Of a stretch of DNA of 64,000 bases, positions 34,172-42,833 are shown piece by piece; the first letter of the stretch is position 1; each line of letters starts with the position of its first letter. Location: the NCBI RefSeq assembly GCF_036289405.1, contig NZ_JAYFFI010000011.1, positions 1-64,000 on the forward strand, in the 5' to 3' direction. The notes under the pieces are model-generated. The model was given only the letters and a program-made list of their open reading frames with translations. It made no database searches and was not told where the DNA came from. The stretch is from Pseudoramibacter faecis (lineage in GTDB: Bacteria > Bacillota > Clostridia > Eubacteriales > Eubacteriaceae). Both the position numbers and the translations under genes were made by a program.

Positions 34172-35800
34172 ATGGCAAAAGATGTTAAATACCGCGCAGA
34201 CGCAAGAGAAGCTTTAATTAGTGGTGTCGATCAGCTGGCAGATGCAGTTAAAATTACTTTGGGACCAAAGGGCAGAAATGTATTGCTTTCAAAAACATAT
34301 GGCGCCCCGACAATCACCAATGATGGTGTGACCATTGCAAAAGAAATCGAATTAGAAGATGCTTTTGAAAATATGGGTGCACAGCTGGTGAAGGAAGTTG
34401 CCACCAAGACCAACGATGTTGCTGGTGACGGAACAACAACGGCAACGCTTTTGGCACAGGCGATTGTCCGGGAAGGCAATCGCAATGTGGTGGCCGGTGC
34501 GAATCCGATGGTTTTGAAAAAAGGGATTGAAAAAGCGGTCGATGTAGTCGTTGACGGCTTGAAAGCATTGTCTCAGCCGGTTCAATCCGACAAATCCAAA
34601 GAACAGGTTGCGTCGATTTCCGCGCAAAACGAAAAAATCGGTCAGCTGATCGCTGAAGCCATGGCTAAGGTTGGCGATGACGGCGTGATCACGGTTGAAG
34701 AAGGTAAAGGGATGGGAACCGAACTGGACTTTACCGAAGGGATGCAGTTTGATCGCGGATATTTATCAGGTTATATGGTAACGGATACCGAAAAAATGGT
34801 CTCCGAATTGGATAATCCGTATATCTTAATTACAGATAAAAAGATTTCCAATATCCAGGAAATTTTGCCGGTGCTCGAACAGATTGTCCAGCAGGGCGGA
34901 AAACTCCTCATTATTGCTGAAGATGTCGAAGGCGAAGCTTTAACCACATTGGTTTTGAACAAATTGCGCGGGACCTTCAATTGTGTGGCCGTTAAAGCGC
35001 CAGGCTTTGGCGACAGAAGAAAGGCCATGCTTCAGGATATTGCTATTTTAACCGGCGGACAGGTCATTTCCGAGGAAGTTGGCCTTGAATTAAAAGACAC
35101 CACCGTCGAACAATTAGGTCGCGCTCGTCAGGTGAAGGTCGATAAAGAAAATACGATCATCGTGGACGGCCAGGGCGACAAAACTGCTGTGGAAGAACGC
35201 GTTGCACAGATTAAAGCGCAGATTCCGGCCACCGACTCCGATTATGACCGTGAAAAACTTCAGGAACGCTTGGCAAAACTGGCTGGTGGTGTTGCCGTGA
35301 TCCAGGTTGGTGCAGCCACAGAAGTTGAACTGAAAGAAATGAAATACCATATTGAAGACGCGCTGAATGCAACCAGAGCTGCCGTTCAGGAAGGGATTGT
35401 TCCCGGCGGCGGAACCGCATTGCTCGACACTGTTGACGATGTTGATAAATTGGTTGCCACGTTAGATGGCGACGAAAAAATTGGCGCGGCCATCATCCGC
35501 AGAGCCATTGAAGAACCGGTCCGCCAGATTGCAGAAAATGCCGGTGTGGAAGGTTCCGTCATTGTCAATGAACTTCGGAAGAAGGAAAAGGGCATCGGTT
35601 ATGATGTCTTGAGCGATGCATATGTCGATATGGTCGAAAAAGGCATTATTGATCCGACCAAAGTCACCAGAACGGCCATTCAAAATGCGGCTTCCATTAC
35701 AGCCATGCTCTTGACAACGGAAGTAGCTGTGGCAGACCATCCTGAAGAAAACCCGGCTCCGGCCATGCCTGCAGGTGCTGGTATGGGCGGCATGATGTAA
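34172..35800 (+). CDS. groEL: Chaperonin GroEL
   Basis: GroEL of 542 residues, the ATP-dependent folding chamber. It has the ATP-binding VKITLGPKGRNV and DGTTTAT segments, and ends in the Gly-Met-rich tail AGMGGMM. GAGGAGG lies before the ATG. A strong terminator follows, so groESL forms its own operon. Confidence 0.98.
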   Translation: MAKDVKYRADAREALISGVDQLADAVKITLGPKGRNVLLSKTYGAPTITNDGVTIAKEIELEDAFENMGAQLVKEVATKTNDVAGDGTTTATLLAQAIVREGNRNVVAGANPMVLKKGIEKAVDVVVDGLKALSQPVQSDKSKEQVASISAQNEKIGQLIAEAMAKVGDDGVITVEEGKGMGTELDFTEGMQFDRGYLSGYMVTDTEKMVSELDNPYILITDKKISNIQEILPVLEQIVQQGGKLLIIAEDVEGEALTTLVLNKLRGTFNCVAVKAPGFGDRRKAMLQDIAILTGGQVISEEVGLELKDTTVEQLGRARQVKVDKENTIIVDGQGDKTAVEERVAQIKAQIPATDSDYDREKLQERLAKLAGGVAVIQVGAATEVELKEMKYHIEDALNATRAAVQEGIVPGGGTALLDTVDDVDKLVATLDGDEKIGAAIIRRAIEEPVRQIAENAGVEGSVIVNELRKKEKGIGYDVLSDAYVDMVEKGIIDPTKVTRTAIQNAASITAMLLTTEVAVADHPEENPAPAMPAGAGMGGMM

Positions 35801-35828
35801 TTGCTGATTATACGTTTGAAAATCATCC

Positions 35829-35864
35829 AAGGCTGTGGACGAATGTCTGCAGTCTTGTTTTTAA
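35829..35864 (+). terminator. Terminator after groEL
   Basis: AAGGCTGTGGAC and GTCTGCAGTCTT form a 12-bp stem (with G-U pairs) around GAAT, followed by GTTTTTAATTT. Confidence 0.85.
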
Positions 35865-35950
35865 TTTAGTGCAAATAAACTTTAAAATCATGTTGAACAG
35901 GAAATATGATATGATAAAAAACTACCATGAAACCATCAGGAGGTTAGATC

Positions 35951-36916
35951 ATGCCGATTTTAGTTCAGAATGATTTGCCGGCAAAAAAAATTTTAGAATC
36001 CGAAAATATTTTCGTGATGGATGAACGGCGTGCACACACACAGCAAATTCGTCCATTGCAGATTTGCATATTGAATCTGATGCCATTAAAAGAAGATACG
36101 GAATTGGATCTGCTTCGCGTACTATCCAATTTTCCGATTCAAACGCAGATCACTTTTATGAAAACGGAAAGTTATGAACCGACACATACGGCGACTTCTC
36201 ATCTCAATAAATTCTATCAGACCTTTTCTGAGTTAAAGAACGAGCGCTTTGATGGACTCGTTATTACTGGAGCGCCAGTTGAAAAAATGCCCTTTGAAGA
36301 TGTGGAGTACTGGGATGAGATCACAACCATTATGACATGGTCAAAGACCCATGTTTTCACAACGTTTCATGTTTGTTGGGGCGCTCAGGCCGGCCTTTAT
36401 TATCATCACGGGATTCGAAAGGTTGCGTTGGAGAAAAAAATCTCGGGGATTTATGAACATCGGGTTTTACACCATAAGAAAATGTTAATGCGCGGAATGG
36501 ACGATGTCTTTTATATTCCGCATTCGCGCTATACGGGGATTGATGAAGCGGCTGTTGCCCAGAATCCGGAACTTTATGTTTGCGCAAGCGGAGAAGAAGT
36601 CGGATCAACCATTATTCTGGCTTATTCTTCTCGGCAGATTTTTGTTTTAGGCCATACCGAATACGATCGGATGGAATTAGATAAAGAGTATAAGCGCGAC
36701 ATGAAGGCAGGGCTTGATCCGGATATCCCGGAGAATTATTATCCCGACGATGATCCCTTGCGGGAACCGCTTTTACGCTGGCGATCCGTTTCTAATTGTC
36801 TGTACACCAATTGGCTCCATTTTATGTATCAGGGAACGCCCTACGAACTCAACAATCTGACATCGGTCGAGACCGACTGTTATGCGGGTAAAACGGGCAG
36901 CACAGATCAAATCTGA
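35951..36916 (+). CDS. metA: Homoserine O-acyltransferase (MetA family)
   Basis: MetA/MetAA of 321 residues, acylating homoserine as the first committed step to methionine. The glutamine-amidotransferase-like core holds the nucleophile cysteine in TFHVCWGAQAGLYY and the catalytic histidine in VLGHTEYDRMELDKEY; LNLMPLKEDTELDLLRVLS is the conserved N-terminal part. Members from Firmicutes mostly use acetyl-CoA, so acetyl rather than succinyl transfer is plausible but not proven. CAGGAGG precedes the ATG. No SAM or T-box riboswitch is visible upstream. Confidence 0.93.
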   Translation: MPILVQNDLPAKKILESENIFVMDERRAHTQQIRPLQICILNLMPLKEDTELDLLRVLSNFPIQTQITFMKTESYEPTHTATSHLNKFYQTFSELKNERFDGLVITGAPVEKMPFEDVEYWDEITTIMTWSKTHVFTTFHVCWGAQAGLYYHHGIRKVALEKKISGIYEHRVLHHKKMLMRGMDDVFYIPHSRYTGIDEAAVAQNPELYVCASGEEVGSTIILAYSSRQIFVLGHTEYDRMELDKEYKRDMKAGLDPDIPENYYPDDDPLREPLLRWRSVSNCLYTNWLHFMYQGTPYELNNLTSVETDCYAGKTGSTDQI

Positions 36917-36949
36917 GCAAATACTGCAAAGTCAAAATCAAAGATAAAA

Positions 36950-37055
36950 ACACAATCCTTTTGGATTCTGGTCGGTAGTCCAGAAATGTGAAAACATTCA
37001 GTAACCTTCCCCTCCTGGGTCGTCCTTTCTTTGATCATATTTTTTAAAAGGAGGG
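36950..37055 (+). promoter_or_regulatory. Probable yjdF riboswitch
   Basis: The 140-nt leader of a yjdF gene carries three small helices in a row: AATCC-TTTT-GGATT (about 36954-36967), CTGG/CCAG (about 36968-36983) and AATGT-GAAA-ACATT (about 36985-36998). A pyrimidine segment CCCTCCT (37010-37016) is complementary to the ribosome binding site AGGAGGG (37049-37055). yjdF genes in Firmicutes are known to carry the yjdF riboswitch, which responds to azaaromatic compounds, and the layout fits translational control. I could not check it against the family model. Confidence 0.7.
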
Positions 37056-37060
37056 TCGTT

Positions 37061-37477
37061 ATGGAGAAGGTAACAAGCAGTTTAGTTGTTTATTTTGAGG
37101 ATCCCTTTTGGGTGGGGATGTTTTCACGAACGGAAGATGGCAAGGAAAGCTTTTGCAAAGTTACCTTTGGCGGTGAACCCAAAGATAACGAAATTTTGGC
37201 ATTTATTTTAGAACAATACGCATATTTGTCTTTTAGTGAAGGCACGCCGTATGAAGCAAAACCCTTAGCCAAGAATCCCAAAAGAAGGCAGCGACAGATT
37301 CAAAGACAGTTTCAAACGCCACGAAAAGGCACAAAGGCTCAGCGAGTTCTTCAGGAAGACTTGTCAAATAAGAAAAAAGTCAGACAAAAGTCGCGCAGAG
37401 CGCGCAAACAAGCTAAAAAACAACACTTGTTCAAGCTCAAACAGCAAAAGAAAAAAACCAAGCACAAAGGGCACTAA
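37061..37477 (+). CDS. yjdF: YjdF family protein (DUF2992)
   Basis: A 138-residue protein of the YjdF/DUF2992 family. The N-terminal half is conserved (LVVYFEDPFWVGMFSR, CKVTFGGEPKDNEIL, YLSF), and the C-terminal half is a very basic, K/R/Q-rich tail typical of the family. Function is unknown; the linked riboswitch in other species points to handling of toxic azaaromatic compounds. The ATG at 37061 is set by AAGGAGGG; the frame opens at 37031. Confidence 0.85.
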   Translation: MEKVTSSLVVYFEDPFWVGMFSRTEDGKESFCKVTFGGEPKDNEILAFILEQYAYLSFSEGTPYEAKPLAKNPKRRQRQIQRQFQTPRKGTKAQRVLQEDLSNKKKVRQKSRRARKQAKKQHLFKLKQQKKKTKHKGH

Positions 37478-37482
37478 CTTCG

Positions 37483-37515
37483 ACACCTGTTCGCAAATCG
37501 TGAACAGGTGTTTTT
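37483..37515 (+). terminator. Terminator after yjdF
   Basis: ACACCTGTTC (37483-37492) pairs perfectly with GAACAGGTGT (37502-37511), followed by TTTTAAT. Confidence 0.9.
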
Positions 37516-37586
37516 AATATACGAAAAATGGTAGATGACCATTCGAAAGGCTTTTTTCTTTAAAACTTATTTTTTTCAAAAAACAC

Positions 37587-37615
37587 TTTACAACTAATAC
37601 CCCCATATGTATAAT
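37587..37615 (+). promoter_or_regulatory. Promoter of the DUF6110/P-type ATPase operon with C-tract operator
   Basis: TTTACA (37587-37592) and TATAAT (37610-37615) are separated by 17 bp. The spacer contains ATAC-CCCCATAT-GTAT (37598-37613), a C5 tract flanked by an ATAC/GTAT inverted repeat. This layout resembles operators of the CsoR/RcnR/FrmR repressors that control metal efflux. No such regulator gene is in the window. Confidence 0.5.
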
Positions 37616-37703
37616 GAGGCTGTAAATATTCATTTTGGTTCATATGTTTGAAACAATGATGAATCAACCGGCTTATCATAATGATTAATGCGGAGGTATA
37701 AAA

Positions 37704-37988
37704 ATGTCTATTAAAGGGAATGTATTAAAGATCGGCGGCGGTTTCCTATTGGGAACTTTGGGTGTCAATTGGGCCAAGAGCAAGCGCGCTAAAAAGGCGA
37801 GCGCCTACGTGGTCGCCGGTACGAAAATTGCAGTCAATGCTATTAAAGACAGTGTTGAAAAATGCCAGGCTGGTTATGATGATATTGCGGCGGATGCCGA
37901 TATGATCGCAGAAAAATATTATGCTGATAAAGAAGCGGCAGAATCGGCAGAAGCAATCGCTCAGAAAACTGCAGAAGCAAGCAAATGA
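37704..37988 (+). CDS. DUF6110-like small protein paired with a P-type ATPase
   Basis: A 94-residue protein. A glycine-rich hydrophobic N-terminal stretch (LKIGGGFLLGTLGVNWA) could insert in the membrane; it is followed by KSKRAKKASAYVVAGTKIA and a helical, acidic, alanine-rich C-terminal half that looks like coiled coil. It matches small proteins that precede heavy-metal P-type ATPase genes in Firmicutes (DUF6110-like). GGAGG precedes the ATG, and the ATPase follows 18 nt later. A regulatory or assembly role is inferred from the pairing. Confidence 0.65.
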   Translation: MSIKGNVLKIGGGFLLGTLGVNWAKSKRAKKASAYVVAGTKIAVNAIKDSVEKCQAGYDDIAADADMIAEKYYADKEAAESAEAIAQKTAEASK

Positions 37989-38006
37989 TGAGCAGGGCGT
38001 AGCGCC

Positions 38007-40103
38007 ATGAGATTTCGACTGATTCATCAAAGCCCGAATCGTTTTCATTTGGATTTAACCAAAAAGCGTTTGACAGAAGGCGAAGCGGACGTGCTTTATT
38101 ACACCTTGATTGAAATGCCCGGTGTTACGCGTGTGAAAGTTTATGCGCGGACGGCGCAATTAGTGGTGATTTATAACGGGGTGCGTTCAGCGCTATTGGA
38201 TTACATTTCGACGATGGATTTAGATGATCCGGCGCTAAAAGACAATGTGCCGACAGTGTCATCTCGGGCAACTAACGAACATTTTAAAGAAAAAATCATT
38301 AATAAAATTATTTCAAAAGTCTTTAGAACATTGTGTCTGCCGGTGCCGATTCGGACAACTGTGACCATTATCCACGCGACTCCTTTTGTTTTCTGCGGAC
38401 TAAGGGATTTATGGCAGAAAAATTTCTCGGCGGAGATCATCCATGCAGCAGCCGTTTTGGCAGCCCTTTTGACCGGTGAATTTGAAACGGCAAGCTCCGT
38501 GGTTTTCCTGACGGAAATTGGTGAAATTCTTGAAGAATGGACGTATAAAAAATCTGTGGACGATCTGGCCCAGTCCTTGTCGCTGAATGTTGAAAAGGTT
38601 TGGAAAGTTGAAGCAGACGGTTCGGAACATCAGGTTTCCCTTAACCATATGCAAAACGGTGATCGATTCCGAGTCACCATGGGGAACATGATTCCTCTGG
38701 ACGGCAAGGTGCTTGACGGAGAAGCTTTGGTCAATCAAGCCGCACTGACGGGAGAACCCTTAGCGGTCAGTAAATATCCCGGCGTGACGGTTTATGCCGG
38801 CACCGTCTTAGAGGAAGGGGAATTGACCGTGCAGGTGGTCTCTGCCACTGGGAAAACGCGCTATGACAAGATTGTTAAAATGATTGAGCAATCAGAAAAC
38901 ATGGCCGCTCTGACCCAAATGAAAGCCGTTTCGGTTGCAGACAAATTGGTGCCCTGGACCTTTGGAGCTGCGCTTTTGGCATTTGCATTGACTCGAGACG
39001 TTATGAAGGCAGCATCGGTGCTTATGGCGGACTTCTCTTGTGCGGTTGAGGTGGCGATGCCTATTGCCGTGCTTTCCGCCATGCGGGAAGCCGGCCGGCA
39101 TCAAATGACGGTTAAGGGCGGTAAGTTCTTGGAATCTATTGCGGAAGCAGATACGATTATTTTCGACAAAACTGGCACTTTAACCAAAGCTACGCCGGTG
39201 GTTCGGAAGATCATGACATTTGATGACCGCGATCCAGATGAGATGCTGCGCATTGCCGCCTGTCTGGAGGAACATTTCCCACATTCTCTGGCCAACGCCG
39301 TGGTTAAAGCCGCAGCGAAAAAGAATCTTGAACATGAAGAAATGCACACTAAGGCTGAATATATTGTGGCACATGGCATTGCCGCGAAAATTGATGATCA
39401 GCGCGTAGTGATCGGCTCTTATCATTTTCTTTTCGAAGACGAAGGCGTGAAGATGAGTGACGACATTCAGGCGTCACTGGTAACCATGCCGCCGGAATAC
39501 AGCTATCTTTATATGGCGATCGGCGGAGAATTGGTTGCGGTATTTGGCATCTCTGACCCGATCAAAGCAGAAGCACCGCAAATTATCCAAGCGTTAAAAA
39601 CCGTTGGATTCCATCACATCGTGATGATAACAGGAGATAGCGACAAAACGGCGAAAGTGATCGCCGCGCAGGCGGGTATTGAAGAATACTATTCTGAAGT
39701 GCTGCCGGAAGATAAGGCCCATTATGTGGAAAGACAGCGAGCCGCCGGGCGCAAAGTAATCATGATCGGCGACGGCATTAACGATTCACCGGCACTATCA
39801 GCAGCGGATGTCGGAGTCGCGATTAAAGAGGGTGCGGATATCGCACAGGAAATCGCGGATGTAACCATCTCCGGATCCGATTTGGATCAGTTAGTGGTTT
39901 TAAAAAAGATATCGGATCAGCTGATGAAGCGCATGCATCATACGTATGTGATTGGCAATGTTTTAAATGGAAGCATTTTGGCCGGGGGTATCGCCGGCGT
40001 TATCGTTCCCCAGACGGGAGCCATTTTGCACAATGCTTCGACCATTGGGCTGTGTCTGAACAATATGCGCGATTTATCGTCGGAAAATGATGGCGCTGTG
40101 TAG
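38007..40103 (+). CDS. P1B-type heavy-metal-transporting ATPase with SCA motif
   Basis: A 698-residue metal-translocating P-type ATPase. The N-terminal 70 residues look like a degenerate HMA-fold domain (VLYYTLIEMPGVTRVKVYARTAQLVVIY) without the CxxC pair. The actuator loop has TGEPLAV (248-254), the phosphorylation site is DKTGT (D387) and the hinge is GDGINDSPALSAADVG. In the transmembrane metal site the usual CPC/SPC is replaced by S344-C345-A346 (DFSCAVEVAMP), so the ion is uncertain; it is probably an exporter of a divalent transition metal. Only the SCA cysteine remains there. It is co-transcribed with the DUF6110-like gene. Confidence 0.88.
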   Translation: MRFRLIHQSPNRFHLDLTKKRLTEGEADVLYYTLIEMPGVTRVKVYARTAQLVVIYNGVRSALLDYISTMDLDDPALKDNVPTVSSRATNEHFKEKIINKIISKVFRTLCLPVPIRTTVTIIHATPFVFCGLRDLWQKNFSAEIIHAAAVLAALLTGEFETASSVVFLTEIGEILEEWTYKKSVDDLAQSLSLNVEKVWKVEADGSEHQVSLNHMQNGDRFRVTMGNMIPLDGKVLDGEALVNQAALTGEPLAVSKYPGVTVYAGTVLEEGELTVQVVSATGKTRYDKIVKMIEQSENMAALTQMKAVSVADKLVPWTFGAALLAFALTRDVMKAASVLMADFSCAVEVAMPIAVLSAMREAGRHQMTVKGGKFLESIAEADTIIFDKTGTLTKATPVVRKIMTFDDRDPDEMLRIAACLEEHFPHSLANAVVKAAAKKNLEHEEMHTKAEYIVAHGIAAKIDDQRVVIGSYHFLFEDEGVKMSDDIQASLVTMPPEYSYLYMAIGGELVAVFGISDPIKAEAPQIIQALKTVGFHHIVMITGDSDKTAKVIAAQAGIEEYYSEVLPEDKAHYVERQRAAGRKVIMIGDGINDSPALSAADVGVAIKEGADIAQEIADVTISGSDLDQLVVLKKISDQLMKRMHHTYVIGNVLNGSILAGGIAGVIVPQTGAILHNASTIGLCLNNMRDLSSENDGAV

Positions 40104-40120
40104 TCCGTGCAGTTTAAACA

Positions 40121-40162
40121 CGCAATTAAAAAGCTCTGCTTTAGCAGAGCTTTTTAATTGCG
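40121..40162. terminator. Bidirectional terminator between the ATPase and glyoxalase genes
   Basis: A perfect 19-bp palindrome with a TTTA loop; the A/T part of the stem gives T tracts on both strands. It serves the convergent genes on either side. Confidence 0.9.
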
Positions 40163-40189
40163 TTGCATCTTAATTTGCCAAGCGATTAT

Positions 40190-40582
40190 TTATTGGGGAC
40201 GGCGAATCACTTCGATTTGGTAACCGTCCGGATCGGTCAGGAAATAATAATTTTTTCGGCCGTCACCGGAAAGACCTTTCAAAGGTCCGACCATATATCC
40301 TTTTTGTTGATGTTCTTTATAGGTTGCCTCCAAATCATCCACCCATACGGCCAAATGTCCATAACCTGTCCCGTGAGTATAGGGCACCTCCGGATCATAA
40401 TTGTAAGTGAGTTCCAATTCAAAATCGCTTTCTCCGTCTGATAAAAAAACCAAGGTAAATTTTCCGGCAGGTTGTTCTTTCCGTCTGGATTCATGCATAT
40501 CCAATGCGTCGGCATAAAAGGCCATCGACCGTTCTAAATCAAATACGCGAATCATTTCATGTGTCATTTTACAATGTGCCAT
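40190..40582 (-). CDS. Glyoxalase I / lactoylglutathione lyase-like
   Basis: A 130-residue VOC-superfamily enzyme made of two beta-alpha-beta modules. It has MIRVFDLERSMAFYADALDM, FELELTYNYD, GYGHLAVWVDDLE and FLTDPDGYQIEVI, placing the metal ligands (two His, two Glu) as in GloA. It would isomerise the hemithioacetal of methylglyoxal with glutathione or another thiol; anaerobic Firmicutes often lack glutathione, so the thiol is uncertain. AAAGGAGG precedes the ATG. Confidence 0.85.
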   Translation of the reverse strand: MAHCKMTHEMIRVFDLERSMAFYADALDMHESRRKEQPAGKFTLVFLSDGESDFELELTYNYDPEVPYTHGTGYGHLAVWVDDLEATYKEHQQKGYMVGPLKGLSGDGRKNYYFLTDPDGYQIEVIRRPQ

Positions 40583-40647
40583 GGTATCCTCCTTTGTTTT
40601 AATGACCTCATTCTAAAATAACAAATGAGAACTTGTCAATATAATTC

Positions 40648-40681
40648 AAAAAAAGCACCGTTAGTTAACGTTGCTTTTTAA
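40648..40681 (-). terminator. Terminator after the nhaC-like gene
   Basis: On the minus strand AGCAACGTTA and TAACGGTGCT pair with one mismatch and are followed by TTTTTTT. Confidence 0.8.
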
Positions 40682-40695
40682 TGAGGGTGCTTAAA

Positions 40696-42252
40696 TTATT
40701 TTTGTCCGGATTCAATGAATTGATGCAGCCGTTTATCACTGTGCTTGTGCAGGATAATGAGCAAGCCGATCAGCACGCAAAGACCGGTACCCAAAGTGGC
40801 AAAGACATTTCCATATGTTAGTCCAGCAACCAGATAGCCTAAGAAACTGCAGCCAGCGACAATTGCGGCGTAAGGAAGTTGGGTCGATACATGTTGCAGA
40901 TGGTTGCATCCTGCGCCTGTCGACGACAAAATGGTCGTATCCGAAATAGGGGAGCAATGGTCGCCGAAAACTGAGCCTGCCAGCGTTGCTGAAAGCGTAA
41001 CGGTCATCAATTCGGGGGCGCTGGCTTGACATATAAAAACAACGATGGGAATAAAGATGGCGAAGGTTCCCCAAGCGGTTCCAATGGAGAAGGAGAGCCC
41101 AGCAGCAACGGCAAAAACAATAGCCGGGATCAACTGCAGGGGCATGTGTGATGCCCGAATGAGCTGGCCGACAAAAACGCCGGTATTTAAATAATCCTGA
41201 CAAAGAGCACCAATGGTCCAAGCCAGGGTCAGGATAATATAGGCAGGAACCATGCTTTTGATCCCTTCGGCAACACCATTAAAAAATTCGTGGAAAGAAA
41301 TCAACTTTCGCGGAACAAAAAGCAGGAAGGTTAAAACCAATGCCCAAAATCCACCGAGCACCAAAGCGGCAGATGCATTACATCGGCCAAATGCCTCTGC
41401 GATTGAGATACCCTTTCCCGACCAAAGACCACCGTTCCACAACATCGAGAGGACAGAAAAAATAATTAATGCGATGATCGGAATGACGAGATCCAGCACG
41501 GTACCCCTTTTTTCGGCTTTTTCATCCTGGTCAATCTGGTCTATGACTCCCAGTTTGCCATGTTTTTGCGCTTCATATTCGACTTTTTCCATCGGTCCGA
41601 ATTCCAAATTGGTAACAGAGAGCGTCAAAACCATAATAATGGTTAAAAGAGCATAGAGGTTATAGGGGATAGTCGCAACGAACGCGCCTAATTCGTTGGA
41701 GAATTTTCCGGCTTTGACAAGCGTTGATCCAACAGCAGCCGCCCAGCTGGAAATCGGTGCAATAATGCATACGGGCGCGGCCGTCGCATCAATAATATAG
41801 GCTAGCTTCGCCCTCGAAATCCTGAATTTGTCGGTGACAGGTTTCATGACAGTGCCAACGGTCAGACAATTAAAATAATCGTCGATGAAAATTAAAACGC
41901 CCAGAGCGCTGGTAGCCAGTTGAACGGCTCTTCGGCTTTTCATTTTAGCAGCAGCCCATTCTCCGTATGCGCGGGAACCTCCGGCTTTCGTGACGACATA
42001 AACTAACGTGCCCAATAATGCCAAAAATAATATGATATTGAACTTGTCAGGGGAGCCTACGGTTTTGGATACGGTGCCAAATGCCACGCCTGCCATCTCG
42101 ATAATGCCGCCGCCTGTATAAACGGCGTAGATCATCGAGCCGGAAAGAATACCAATTAATAAAGATGAGACTACCTCTTTGGTGCAAAGTGCTAAGACAA
42201 TGGCAAGAATTGGCGGCAAAAGAGACAAAAATCCTACGTTAACTGCATGCAT
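40696..42252 (-). CDS. NhaC-family Na+/H+ antiporter
   Basis: A 518-residue integral membrane protein with about 12 hydrophobic helices. Family features include PPILAIVLALCTKEVVSSLLIGI, FIDDYFNCLTVGTVMKPVTDKF, an internal ICIIAPISSWAA stretch and GSVFGDHCSPISDTTILSSTGAGC. The last two are typical of the NhaC-type (YqkI/YheL/malate-lactate antiporter) branch, which exchanges Na+ for H+, sometimes with an organic anion. Substrate cannot be set from sequence. AGAGAGG precedes the ATG on the minus strand. It is a single-gene unit, divergent from rplU. Confidence 0.88.
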   Translation of the reverse strand: MHAVNVGFLSLLPPILAIVLALCTKEVVSSLLIGILSGSMIYAVYTGGGIIEMAGVAFGTVSKTVGSPDKFNIILFLALLGTLVYVVTKAGGSRAYGEWAAAKMKSRRAVQLATSALGVLIFIDDYFNCLTVGTVMKPVTDKFRISRAKLAYIIDATAAPVCIIAPISSWAAAVGSTLVKAGKFSNELGAFVATIPYNLYALLTIIMVLTLSVTNLEFGPMEKVEYEAQKHGKLGVIDQIDQDEKAEKRGTVLDLVIPIIALIIFSVLSMLWNGGLWSGKGISIAEAFGRCNASAALVLGGFWALVLTFLLFVPRKLISFHEFFNGVAEGIKSMVPAYIILTLAWTIGALCQDYLNTGVFVGQLIRASHMPLQLIPAIVFAVAAGLSFSIGTAWGTFAIFIPIVVFICQASAPELMTVTLSATLAGSVFGDHCSPISDTTILSSTGAGCNHLQHVSTQLPYAAIVAGCSFLGYLVAGLTYGNVFATLGTGLCVLIGLLIILHKHSDKRLHQFIESGQK

Positions 42253-42409
42253 AAAAACCTCTCTTAAATATAGAATAATAAAGATATTTTATCATAATTT
42301 AAAGTAAGATTTAAGTTATTATTGAAAAAATAATTAACTTACAATTCTAAATTTTGATTTGAATCAAGTTAGAATATTTCTAAAGATTCAAAAGAAATGT
42401 CAACACAGC

Positions 42410-42438
42410 TTGACGCTTATAAATGATTCTGATATGAT
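42410..42438 (+). promoter_or_regulatory. Promoter of the rplU operon
   Basis: TTGACG (42410-42415) and TATGAT (42433-42438) with a 17-bp spacer. Confidence 0.8.
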
Positions 42439-42444
42439 GTAGCA

Positions 42445-42515
42445 GTTAAGTAGCCGCACTCTGTGGGTCATAAAGTTCAACACCCATTGTGGCGAGACTG
42501 GTATGAGGAGGTTTA
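42445..42515 (+). promoter_or_regulatory. Ribosomal protein L21 leader
   Basis: The leader between promoter and rplU has AGCCGCAC, GGGT, ACCC and GTGGCGAGAC in order; GCCGC pairs with GTGGC and GGGT with ACCC, followed by TGGTATGAGGAGG. This is the layout of the L21 leader found before rplU in Firmicutes, thought to mediate feedback by L21. Confidence 0.8.
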
Positions 42516-42518
42516 ACC

Positions 42519-42833
42519 ATGTACGCTATTATCAAAACAGGCGGTAAACAATACCGTGTTGAAAAAGACGATGTTATTGAAATTGAAAAGCTGAAGGACA
42601 AAACCACAAATGATGAGGTTGTTTTTGATCAGGTTTTGGCTGTTGGTGAAGGCGCTGACTTGAAGATTGGAACGCCGGTTGTTGACGGGGCCGCTGTCAA
42701 GGCTGAAGTTGTTGAAACTGGAAAAAGCGGCAAAGTCATTGTCTATAAGTATAAGGCGAAAAAAGACTATCGCCGTAAACAAGGACATCGTCAGCCCTAT
42801 ATGAAAGTTAAAGTCACGGCAATCGAAGCATAA
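42519..42833 (+). CDS. rplU: 50S ribosomal protein L21
   Basis: L21 of 104 residues. MYAIIKTGGKQYRVEKDDVIEIEKL and YKAKKDYRRKQGHRQPYMKVKVTAI are typical. First gene of rplU-prp-rpmA; the stop overlaps the start of prp by 1 nt. Confidence 0.97.
   Translation: MYAIIKTGGKQYRVEKDDVIEIEKLKDKTTNDEVVFDQVLAVGEGADLKIGTPVVDGAAVKAEVVETGKSGKVIVYKYKAKKDYRRKQGHRQPYMKVKVTAIEA

Noticed and set aside
35865..35950. SAM or T-box riboswitch before metA
   Set aside because: The interval after the groEL terminator is too short and shows no conserved motif of either.
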